A stretch of 64,000 nucleotides of DNA from Typha latifolia (lineage: Eukaryota > Streptophyta > Magnoliopsida > Poales > Typhaceae): the NCBI GenBank assembly GCA_019914945.1, contig CM034100.1, forward strand, positions 4,353,209 through 4,417,208. Direction: 5' to 3'. The first letter of the stretch is position 1. Each line of letters opens with the position of its first letter. Below are positions 24,660-35,510 of this stretch, in pieces. The notes under the pieces were generated by a model that was given only the letters and a program-made list of their open reading frames with translations, searched no databases and was not told the origin of the DNA. The translations under genes and the position numbers were made by a program.

Positions 24660-26663
24660 TTACGTGAACATGTGAGGTCGGCTACGTGATAGCTGAGGAC
24701 GCTTCATGGGTGAGATTATGAGATTCCGCAAAGCCGCTGCAGGATTGCTCACACCAGCTCCAAAGCTGGTGCGTGCTGGTCGTCTGGTTCCACCATCAAC
24801 AGGAGCTGCTGCAGTATGGGCTGGAGAACCTCCAGAAAGTTCGAAAGCACCTGAGCTGGAATTCTTCTGCCTTGCTGCTGAAGGCCACACCTCTTCTCTC
24901 CGCCCTGGAGTTTCAGGAGAAAGAACCGATCGATCTGCAACAAGTAAATCAGCTGTATTTGTGGAGAGTTTAAGCAAATCTTCATATAGCTGTCTGAGTG
25001 AAATAAAAGCAAAGATGGAATTCTAATTTCTGGGTGAAAACCAAATATTAAAATCAATTCAAAATTGTAAGAGTAGATTGACTATTTATATCAATAAAGT
25101 GAGCTAATTAGATTGATATTTTTTCTCGGGATGATAAGCTTTGAGATTACCCTGTCTGATGGGGTCTCTCCCCTCCATCATGTTAGCCATGCCTGAAAAC
25201 AAATCTGGCTCAGATCTTGCGAAGAAGTTATTTACAGGTTGGATTGCTGAACGTTTCACGGAATCATACTCGCTTCTTAACTGATCATACATCTCATCAA
25301 GCTTTCTTTTTTGCCTGGTTTGTTTTCAGAACAAAATCTATCAGGACTAGACTCAATTGTAAGATTAGGATAAGACGGAAATCCGACAGTGAAATTAATT
25401 CCGAGGATTTTAAAGGTACAACCTAGATTTTTCAGCATATTTTTCTTGTAACTCTTGCTTATCTTTTGTCAAGCTTTCCAATTCCTGTTCCATCATCTGG
25501 CACCTTTTGGCCATTTTCTGGTAGGCAGTGTGCACCTCCTCCAGCTTCTCTGTAAACTTGGCCTGCATAACCTCGCATTTCTGCCTGCATTGCCCAACAA
25601 TTTTGTTCATCTTGTATTGCATCTCTAGCTCTTTTTGTCCAATGTAGAACATCACGCTTCTGTATGCACTCTTCATAACTGATTTTTATCGGGTCAAAGA
25701 AAGAAAAAGGACAAGAGAAACTCTTCGTAAATCTTTGACTTCTTAATTCTTTATCTATTTTTTTTACTGCTGTCAGGCAATGCTTGCATGATTGCATAAC
25801 ATGTAGCTCCAATTTTTTTCAGATGCTATTTGTCTTTAACTGATAACACAAGAATTAGCTTAAGGGAACCTTCAATTTCAAATTACCAACTTATAAAAGA
25901 AATTTTGCCTCTTTCCAGATGAACTTCTTAAAGATATTTGAATGAATCATCGCAAACATATGATTCAAGGATACGTATTTGCGGAGAAATTCCAGCCATA
26001 GACATCTGAAACAGAAAGATCCATTTACAAAATATGAGTACTGGAAAAAAAATTGTGTATATAAGGAAAACAGTACTATATATCTTACATTTATCCATTC
26101 ATCGCCAGGATTTATATCCACAGGTCTCATGAGACTGAAAAAAACAAAAGAGAGTATGTTCACCAGAAGTAACCAATAGAATTATAGAAAAGAGAAAGTA
26201 TGTTCACCAGAAGCAATAAGTTGTTCCTTGATTTTGTTTCTAAAAGAGGTACAGCTAACTAAGTATGTTCACCAGAAGCATTAAGTTGTTCCTTGATTTT
26301 CCATTGTTATCACAATGGAAAAGATTAGTAGATACAAGAGGATCCTGGCTTAGAGGAAGAAAGACTTACCTTTTTGAGAGGACCTGGTCACAAATTGGAC
26401 AAACAGCATCATTGCTGAGTATCTTGTTAGCATCTTCAGGACCTACTCAGTATGTTAAGGAATATTAAATAACAGTTACAGTTCATTTCTAATATTTCTT
26501 CTCTTCAAAATTATAGCAGGTCTAGATTCTACATTTCTCAGTCTAGTGGCATATATTGATCGAGGTGAAGGGAAAATGATAGATATTGCATACATAAGAG
26601 ATGGCCACATGTAGTTGTTATGGCTTGCCCTTCCAACTCCCTCCAGCAAGCGTTGCACCTCAT
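24660..26663 (-). CDS. HEI10: HEI10, RING E3 ligase of the ZMM crossover pathway
   Basis: Seven minus-strand coding exons: 26663-26594, 26442-26370, 26134-26089, 26005-25975, 25678-25423, 25314-25151, 24934-24660. They join to 304 aa, the length of Arabidopsis HEI10. The RING lies at the N-terminus (MRCNACW, TTCGHLLC, CPIC): C3, C6, C19, H21, C24, C38, C41, with D27 in place of one ligand. The LMRPVDINPGDEWIN segment and then a long coiled coil (about residues 75-180, including EMQYKMNKIVGQCRQKC and AYQKMAKRCQMMEQE) follow. The tail is Ser/Pro/Gly-rich with LRNLIISPMKRPQLSRSRP. HEI10 loads on the synaptonemal complex and coarsens into foci that mark class I crossovers in meiosis. No frame break or missing domain was found. 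A leader exon at about 27457-27640, spliced near a GTACTA donor, is likely. Confidence 0.95.
26153..26300. repeat. Three dispersed direct copies of a segment in HEI10 intron 2
   Basis: AGTATGTTCACCAGAAG begins copies at 26153, 26197 and 26262. The second and third extend for about 39 bp (through AAGTTGTTCCTTGATTTT), while the first is cut to about 20 bp. The unit spacing is irregular (44 and 65 bp). Confidence 0.8.
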
Positions 26664-27456
26664 CTCACCTTGAAATTTTTACTTCCATGGCACTTAGAAA
26701 GTGATTTAACTGCAGGCATTCAATAACAAAATGGAGGGATCATAGTCATACTGAAAATATTTAATCTCCATGGTATGAGAGGCGGTGACTATAGGACCAG
26801 ATGAATACTCAATTTCAATATTACCCATTGTCCACTATTACTAGCATTGCAAATCATATTAAAATAACTAGAAGAAAAAAAAGAAAAAAAAAGAAAAACC
26901 AATTATTTTATTTACTCAAGAATCAAGATGAATACTTGAAAGTGGTCTACATGAAAGGAGGTTAAGGTTACCATCACTAATACTAGATTTCTTGGTTCAT
27001 CGGTCTAAAGAAATTCTCGGATCAAATTCACAAATTTGTCAGGAATTGCACAAATCACACAGAAATCTGTGAAGTCTCATAGGTAGGACGTGTATCCACG
27101 AAATCCATATAGTCTTAGGGGACTAAGAATAGAGGCAAGTAGATCCATCCCATCACCTCAGGGGTGTATACCAAATTTTAGGGCCAATTCCATGCTCATC
27201 TAGCATAGACTATACGAACAAGTCAACGTGAAAAGTAAATAAAATTCCAAAAAAATAACTAAATTAAATATATGTCGGGAAATTTGAACGCAGAAACCCT
27301 ATAATGGTTTACATTTAACAAAATCCTGGTAAAGGCACACAACGAACTGGAAATTCTCTTACTTCGTGCAGATCTGATAAAGAATCTAACATTACACGGA
27401 TCGAAAGAAAAGTTCGCATCAGAGTAGTCTAAAAGATGATCGGATCAGAGTAGTAC

Positions 27457-28638
27457 CGTGAGAAGACGATGAAGAGATCGGAGATTTGAAATCTGAAGCT
27501 TGCGGCGTACAACAATGGTAGAGAATAAGAATCCAGGGAGTAGTGAGATCTCTTGTAGAAGAATCGTAGAAGAATGGCGTCGCCTCCTTTGTGGGGTTTC
27601 ACGGGGGCAAGGAAGAGAAGAAAGCCAGAACGGCGGCAATCTCTTTTTTATAGCGTCATTTTTGAACTAAAGTCAGTGAGATGGAAGCTAAGCAGCAGGG
27701 GGCCCAGCAATACGTGCTCGAACTAATATTGAACTTTGAAAGGGACTAAAATGAATAATCCATCCTGAGTAATAACCTTTCATTTATGTTCAAGCGTTTT
27801 AAGGGCAGTCACATTTTTTGATTCAAGAACAACTACTAATCTCATTTCAGGGACCTAGCAAGACTTGAGGGTTGGTAGATATATTACAATTGTCACTATT
27901 TTTTCCCCCTAACATCAGATAACTTTTAAATTATTATAAATAATTTGTACAATAAAAAATTAATATTTTTAAAATATAAGTCTTAATTATGATTAGTTAA
28001 ATTTAATTAACCGAATGATATTTTTAAAAGAGAAAATAATTTTAGAAGCAATTATTTATATTTTTGAATTTATTAAATATATGTATAAATATATTCTGTT
28101 ATTTTTTCTTTTTCTTTTTGAGATATGTCAATAAGTCAATTTAGTTACAGAAGTAACTATAGATTTAAGCTGGATAAGAACATTTCTTCGTTATAAAAAG
28201 AATATGTGCATGCCCAAGTCGTCGTCATAGTATGCAAAACTATGCTAGTTGCCAACTTGCATATAACCAACCAACCTCTCACAAGTTTCCAAGAATTGAC
28301 ACGCCTGACCGGATATTGGATATTGGATATTGGATATTGGACAAGGAAGCAACCGGATAATCTCGAGCGGATATCTTCCAAAGTTCCACGCAGACACCAG
28401 AATCTATTATGTCGACAGAAAGATGCCACGTTGCGAGCTCACTACCCAACGGTCCACAATATCTCAAAGCTGCGGTCGGCGCAACACCATATACTATTTT
28501 CTAACTTAGTTGTCATCCTATAACTGGTTCCTTTCCTTGGGCCCGCAGCACCTTGTTTAGGCTTCGGCTTCTGTAGCTGTATCGAGATTACGAAATCCAT
28601 GTCATCTTGACGTGCAAGAAGAGGGTCCACTATATATG

Positions 28639-28693
<55 letters not shown>

Positions 28694-28971
28694 CCTTTTT
28701 CTCAGTAAAAAAGATCACACCAAACTAAAGCGTGAGTTCTTAAAAACTGTATAGGTTAACGAGCAAATAGCTTAAATCTAATACAAAACTCAAAAGAGCT
28801 TCATCTTTTATATCATTTTGTTCTTAGTTTCGTTCTAATTAACTCTAATATAAAGTTGATAGGATCAAAAGATTTGCCACCTGTCGGTTTTTTCAACCCC
28901 AATTTGTCTGCTTTACGAGAATTAATAGAGATTTAATTTTTATACAATTTTAGTTTTAGATAGAAACTCCA

Positions 28972-29005
<34 letters not shown>

Positions 29006-29308
29006 ATCCGTGACGCAGGAGATAGAAGAAGTTGCATCATCGGCAGAACTGCCACGTGTCCGTTAAGATGGTTGGTAGTATCTTCCGTCGACCGTTCCCG
29101 CGTTATTATATTCGGTTGTTCGCCCCCAACCTCTCGAACTTATGAGTGACAGCTCCTTCAGATCCATTCACCATCACTCCTGTCCGCTCTAAAACCCTAG
29201 GGTGAAGAAGAAAGGGGGACGAACGCGAAGGCGAAATTAGGGATTGTATCCACGATCCTTAGAGGTGGAGGAGAAGGAGATAGATCTTTGATCTGATTCG
29301 GTAGGGAG
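27457..29308. other. Divergent promoter region between HEI10 and the B-box gene, with microsatellites
   Basis: The left end holds the probable HEI10 leader exon (minus strand). In between lie GGATATT repeated four times near 28313-28340, a long (AT)n from about 28642 to 28690, and (GT)n near 28973-28998. No other gene is supported. Confidence 0.5.
29053..29058 (+). promoter_or_regulatory. CACGTG G-box upstream of the BBX22-like gene
   Basis: GCCACGTGTC lies about 250 bp before the start codon. In Arabidopsis the bZIP factor HY5 activates BBX22 through ACGT-core elements, so this box is a reasonable light-response site. That link is inference from the family. Confidence 0.5.
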
Positions 29309-32300
29309 ATGAGGATACAGTGTAGCGCGTGCGAGGCGGCGGAGGCGAAGGTGCTATGCTGCGCCGACGAGGCGGCGCTTTGCTGGGCGTGCGATGAGAA
29401 GGTGCACGCGGCCAACAAGCTCGCCGGGAAGCACCAGAGGGTACCGCTCCTCTCCTCTAGCGGAGGCGCGGCGGCGCCGATGGTTCCCAAGTGCGACATC
29501 TGCCAGGTATCAACTCCTTGTCCATTTATATCATTCATGAAACATGTGTTCTTCAACTAATTCAAATAATTTGAGAATCCATTGATTTTTTTTGGTATCT
29601 TACAAATCACACCTTATATTTTACCTATTTTGTGATTCACACCCTGTGATAATTTTATAATTCGACCCTTCATTTTTTTATAAATAATTCTAGTTTAACT
29701 ACTTGACGTTATTTTGACTAATTAATATTGACTAAATTACTAATATATCCTCACCTAGTTTTTTCCACTTCTCTAATGCCCCTATAAGAAGATATGAGTA
29801 ATTTAAATATTTATAAATTATTTTATATATTATAACGAAATATTCTTTTACTAGTACCGTTTAAATTAACGGAGGGTATTAAATGAGAATTATAAGGAAA
29901 AAGTAGGGAATTGGGTTTCAAAAACCTCAAAGATATGTTGCGAATCACAAAGAAAATAACATCTAGGGTGTGATTTGTAAAATTCTCTTTTTTTATTCCT
30001 TATGTTTTTCATTATCTAACTTCGGTGATGGAGGAAGTTTTAGATTGTTTAGGAATGTGATTTGAAGTTAGCCTTTCGAAAGAGAAAATCGCTCGTGATC
30101 ACTAACTGTTTGCCATTGCCTTTATTGGCTCTTAGTGATTTGAGCAGTAGCGTTGTTTTTTAGAGAATTCGATTTTTTTTTACTTGGAGTGGCACATATT
30201 GGTCTATATTTGACAGAGGAGGTGGTGGAACACTAGGATCAAGAGGGAGAAGCAAAATTTTATTTTAATACGAGAATTAGGATCTAATCCTGACACGACT
30301 AAGACTAGATTAACTGGTATCATAGGATCCAATTTATCTCAAAAAGTATTAAGTGGTGATATACAAAAATGCCCCCAAGAAATTTATCTTTTTTAAACTT
30401 GATGTTTCAAAACTTACCATTACCTGCACAAATCGGATATACTACCTAAGTAAATAAAATGCAAAATAATAATTATTGAATCAAGCAAAGATGAGCACTA
30501 AGATTTTTACGTAAAAAACTCCAAACAGTTAAAAAAATCACGAATCTAAACTCGGATAAAACTAATTATTAATAAAGCATAGCTGTTTATAAGACTGACT
30601 TACAAACAATTTATCGATTTTCATGACTTTATCTAACATAGTTTTGATTACTAGACCCCGCTATTCACTACTTCCTATGATTGATTTGCAATCCATTGCT
30701 TCTTGTGATTAATTTCCAATCTTAGTAATCTTCAAGATTGATCTTCTATCATGTTGACTCTTAAGACGAATTCTTTTATGTGTAAAAGATGAATAGAACC
30801 TCCGTTAACGAAAACAATGTTTCTTCAAAAACGTCTTCTCAAAATAATAATTGATGGCCACTAGGGTTAGAGCATCATAATCTTTATATACTTATGAAGA
30901 TAAGATCAAATTCTAGTCAAATCAGGTCTCATGGATTTTCAGATTTTGCAAGATTCGCGATCCTGTTCGAACGCAAAATTGCCATTGTTCGAACGACCTG
31001 ACTTGAGTTTTTGTATCTTCGAACGACAACTAGAATGTGTTTGAACGGCCAAAGCCATGCCTTTGTATCTTCGAATGGTTTTGAACACTTTTCAAGGTGC
31101 GTTTGAACGACCCAAAACATGTCTTAGTAACTTTAAACAACTTCTAGGGTGCGTTTGAACACACTTTGAACAATATGACTTATTTGCCTTAAAATTTAGA
31201 ACTTTTTAAATCAAATCTTACCAACACTTGTATATATACTCATATACATATATATATATATATAGACACTTATAATATTTTGTACACATTTGTTAATACT
31301 AAAATCTAACATATTTTACTAAGTACTTAATGTTTATGGACAACATAAGATACCTCATCTCGATCTCTCTTCTAGATTTTCACCATTCACGATATTGAAG
31401 ATTTATTAGGGAACATTTACATATATATAATAGTGCGAATTTTTGTACTGTTGATCTGTATTAACTATTAAGGTGAGGATTGTGATCAATTTATCTTTTT
31501 ACCATCCTGAGCATAAGATTTTATATATTGTGTCATAATTTGGAAATACTGGTACATGTATTCTGCAGATCCCTAAGACTAGAAGATACGAACTAGTCCA
31601 TGATTCTCCTCCTGTTTTGGTTTGTTCATCACAAGGGTTTATTTGCTAAATAGTTTAGAAGCTCACATAAGTTCTACATTATTCTTACAGTTTTCTGCTT
31701 GTGGGTGTGAATCAAAATATAAATGCAATTAGAGATTGATGAAAAGAAAAATGCACATTCTAGAAAGTGGACTTTATTTGTTTCTATTTCAATTTTCAAG
31801 GAGATAAACTAGATTGGCTTGCCTCATAAACTAACTCAGACTATACCGTGTGAATCATTCAATAAAAAGCTAGCAAATATTGATCTTGGAGTAGGTACAT
31901 TTGGAGAAATTCAGAATCCATCTTACATTTCCCTCACACTATCATATACATTCAGATTTGTACAAGATGTATTTTACTTGTCTGACATGTTCTCTCTTGG
32001 TAAATATATTTCTTCTGCTTCAGGAAGCCTCTGGCTATTTCTTCTGTTTGGAAGATCGTGCCTTGTTATGTAGGAATTGTGACGTTTCAATACATACAGC
32101 AAATTCTCATGTTTCTCTCCACCGAAGGTTTCTATTAACAGGGGTTCAAGTTGGCCTTGATCCTACAGAGCCCGTTTCACCTATTGCTGATGAGCAGTTG
32201 AATGCAGCAGACAGAACTGAAGCAGCGCCATCTAAATCGTCGCCAAAAAGAAGCCCTTCTATGTCATTGTCGGATAAACCTAATGCACCATTTTCCAGCC

Positions 32301-33145
32301 AACTAGGCACAGATGGATTTCTAGCAAATAGAGTGTCATTCTCAGGTACCACTATGATTGGGAATATGCGAGATTGGCCGCTCGATGAGTTCTTTGGATT
32401 CAGTGAATATAACCACAGTATTGGTTTCACTGAACATGGTTCATCTAAGGTCAGCCCTCAACATATATACCTTATTGCATGGACATAATTAAAAAGAGCA
32501 TATTGTATGTTCTGGATTTTAGAGCTCATCTCAACAATAAGCATTCATTACACACCCTTTAGTTTAGCACTTTAGCTCCTTACTATGCACATTTCCTCTT
32601 AGACATCACACCAACTCCTTGCATACTGTTTGTTGTCGAGATGTGAAGTTGATTGAAGAATACCATTTCCCTTTAGAGAGCAGCCAGTTTTGCAATTTTG
32701 TACCTGTAACTCATAGTCTTTAATGTTCTTAAAATCTTTCTATTTTACTGGTCTTCTAGAAATGTATAATGTACCCCATTCATAAAAAATCAGGAGTTGT
32801 AACGTACTCGTAGAAATTCTTTTCATTTAAATTACTCTGCTTGCTGATTTAATCTGTGTTTGATAGGCTGAGAGTGGTAAACTTGGAAGCATAGGAGACT
32901 CTCCACATTATGGTTCTGCTGATGAAGAGTTGGATACTGATGAATACTTGGGCCAGGTGCCTGATATTCCCTGGACAGTGCCAGAAATCCCATCACCACC
33001 AACAGCTTCAGGGCTCCACTGGCAAAGGAACTTACATTATCCTGCATCTGAAACCGCTGCATTTGTGCCTGATATATGTTCTTCTCAAAGTCCTACTAGA
33101 TACAAAACCTCAGCCTTTGGTCCAAAGAGGTTTAGACGATGGTGA
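29309..33145 (+). CDS. BBX22: BBX22-like double B-box zinc-finger transcription factor
   Basis: Exons 29309-29506, 32024-32449 and 32867-33145 join in phase 0 to 300 aa. B-box 1 ligands: C5, C8, C17, D20, C25, C28, H33, H42. B-box 2: C62, C65, C74, D77, C82, C85, H90, H99. No CCT domain follows, which places it in the double B-box class (BBX18-25). The linker sequence GKHQRVPL, the block DEFFGF, the run [11 protein letters not shown] and a late VPDI (VP-type motif) match the BBX22/LZF1 branch best. In Arabidopsis these proteins act in the nucleus with HY5 to promote photomorphogenesis and are degraded through COP1. The first intron is 2.5 kb and carries transposon remains. A 3'-UTR intron at about 33174-33380 is possible. 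The exact member among BBX20-23 is not certain. Confidence 0.9.
29594..29987. mobile_element. MITE with about 45-bp imperfect terminal inverted repeats, Mutator-like
   Basis: The left end (TTACAAATCACACC then TTTTGTGATTCAC) is repeated in inverse at 29941-29980 (GCGAATCACAAAG then GGGTGTGATTTGTAA). The flanks are T-runs, so the target duplication cannot be fixed. It has no coding capacity. Its ends resemble those of the larger element at 38299-39341. It lies in intron 1 of the BBX gene. Confidence 0.65.
30425..31311 (-). mobile_element. Degenerate Copia-type LTR relic, minus orientation
   Basis: Reading on the minus strand it begins TGTTAGATTTTAGTATTAAC at 31311 and contains the GTTCGAACG motif family several times between 30965 and 31165. 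Near 30500-30530 it passes a TTTTTACGTAAAAAACTCC stretch, the position of the ACGTGG-type R/U5 block of plant Copia LTRs. The far end is not clear, no target duplication was found, and 30425 is a guess. It lies inside intron 1 of the BBX gene. Confidence 0.45.
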
Positions 33146-35510
33146 CAATCAGAAATAGTCGGTCTCATATAAGGTACCTTATTTTCGATGTTAAGCATAC
33201 TTGGATAGTAGATACATCTTTTTCCTGTTAGAAGTTAGAACCTTACTCAAATGCCCAGTTAGCCTTTTTCTTCCTCTGCTTTTGACTAGTATTTTCTAGT
33301 GGGATAGCATTTAGTTATTGTATTGATACCTATTGCAGTTTCATATGCTAATTATGTTTTTTTCCTTTGTTGAGTGACAGGCAAGTATTTGGCAGTAAGG
33401 AGTTTGTCATTGCAGGCTCCTTCAGATAGAAGTATGAATGCCAATTACAGTGTGCAAGTTCTGCTGGTTAAAGTAGCACGCAAAATGAGCAAGCGGTGCT
33501 GGAGGAGAATCCCTTCAGGTTTCACTTGGAATGATCTATAATATAACTCCATCATGCTGTTGTTGCTGCTGATGGATTTTTTACTCGCTAAGATGTGGCC
33601 TGATGTAAGGTCAACATGCGTTCTCTGTTTTACACTTCAAACAGTGGTTAATATGCTACAGTAGTAAGGCTAGTAGAGATCTTGTTTTCTAGAATTTTCA
33701 AGTGAGGAAATGATCATGGAGCCTAACTGCAGAGTTCCCAGATATATGTTCATGCTGTGTAGCATAAAATTAGCAATATTGTAGTCCTATTGGTGGTGGT
33801 GACCCATGTCTTTGCAGAATTAGAAAAGCATTGTTGTGCATAAATGGTGCTTAATTTTTTTATTTTAGAGGGATCAATTGATGAGTTAGTGAGAATGGAC
33901 TTATGAAGCTCAATTGTCTACTCTTATTCTAGGTATGGTTATTACCTAGATTTTCTTGATGCTTTTAATGATTGCAGAGTTATTTGATGCGTATAAATCT
34001 AGAACTAGTATCATCAAACTTACATTCTTCCCAAAGTTTCACTAAGATTTTGGTTGCATCTTGTATGCATTGTGAGTAGAAACTTCTCAAATATGTTGTG
34101 AATATAAGCAAAAGAAAAAAAAGGACATAAATATATATTTTAATTTACCTGTTCGTTGATGCAAATCTCAATATTTTTCTGCCGCTCTTTCTCTATCATT
34201 GCTCTGCCTTCCAATTCCATGAATTGATCGTAATATGATATGAATTGATATCTTTTGACTGGAAATGACATAAATAAGGTCAAATTCCATGTATCAACCT
34301 ATTCCTATCGGTAAAGTGGTCCCTTATTGACCCACAAGGCTGCTAAATTTATTATTCTTTGACTGAGTGAGTTATATGCTGATAATTATGCTTTTGAATT
34401 TTTAATGGGGGGTAAATTACAGTTTAATGCTATGTAGCCATGGTATACTTACTTCTTTTTTTTTTTTGCTTCAATTTAAGCACTATTTATGCTATATGTT
34501 ACTAATAATTACAACTTAGTTGGGACTATAAGAAGATTAAGTATCTAAATTTAAAATACAAAGATGTAGATTAAAATCGGGCCAAACTACATTTGGTAAA
34601 TTACAAGTTCCCCAATTTTTCTTTTAATTAATATCACTGTCTCTGTTGTTGGCCTTTTGCATCTAGGATAAATATAATATTTGGGTGCATACATATTTAA
34701 GACGGTTTACACGTCAGCTTAAATATCATCCAATACTGTCTACAGTCCTCTATCCTTAGTTAATGATAAGAGTTTTGTAAGATGGAATATTCGATAATTT
34801 TATAGTCAAATTTATTTTAAGATCTTTGCTAAAGCAAGAAGAACTATCATGATTTATTAAATGATATTTATAATTTCTTTAACGATTAGTTCAAAAAAAA
34901 GTAAAATAGGGGATAAGAAATACTTACTTATCCTTTATCCTATCTAACAATGTGTAATAATAACGAGCTACCAAGATTCCATTTGGTCGCAATTTATGGA
35001 GTGAAGAAAGAATTATTTTTTATCCCATTCCCACCCCGTTTTGGGTGTGATATTTTGGCAAAATCCGAAAGAGACGGTAGTGACCTTCAACTGGGAAGGT
35101 GATCCTCCACAGCCTCCACTGTAGGAATTGTATCCTATCATTAGCCGCCAAATCAATCTCGTCAACGCCAATCAAGTACGACTGAAATTCCTGTATCCAT
35201 ATCTGCAGGGGATCCAATCCCCCCTGCAACAGGACATTACTATACTAATTCCCGTCGCGGATAAAGACGTAATTCTAATTTCTTGCCCGTGATAGATCTC
35301 TTAACTAGTGAACTCGTAGACTAGTAGTCACAAATCTTCAACGAAAATAAGATAAAATAAGAATAAATTAGAACAAAAAATACGACCATTCAAAACTTGC
35401 ACACCGACAAGTGACGAGCATTCACTGCACACGCGGTGGGCTACATTGTAGTGGAGTCCCAAGTAGTGAGACAAAGAACGCTGAGATCCACCAGGGTCGA
35501 GCAGTAGGAG
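33146..35510. other. BBX 3'-UTR and spacer before the receptor kinase
   Basis: The BBX transcript probably runs to around 33550-33700. The remainder is AT-rich. No gene is supported, and the minus-strand frame 35762-35328 is the antisense of the receptor-kinase first exon. Confidence 0.5.

Noticed and set aside
24706..25026. 106-codon plus-strand frame
   Set aside because: It is antisense to the last HEI10 exon, whose minus-strand reading matches the conserved HEI10 tail.
28313..28340. GGATATT repeats as a CRISPR-like or regulatory array
   Set aside because: Four contiguous copies of a 7-mer with no spacers are a simple slippage repeat.
30315..30322. TGGTATCA as an LTR primer-binding site in BBX intron 1
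   Set aside because: Eight bases match the initiator-tRNA site, but the next bases diverge and it lies on the wrong side for the minus-strand LTR relic.
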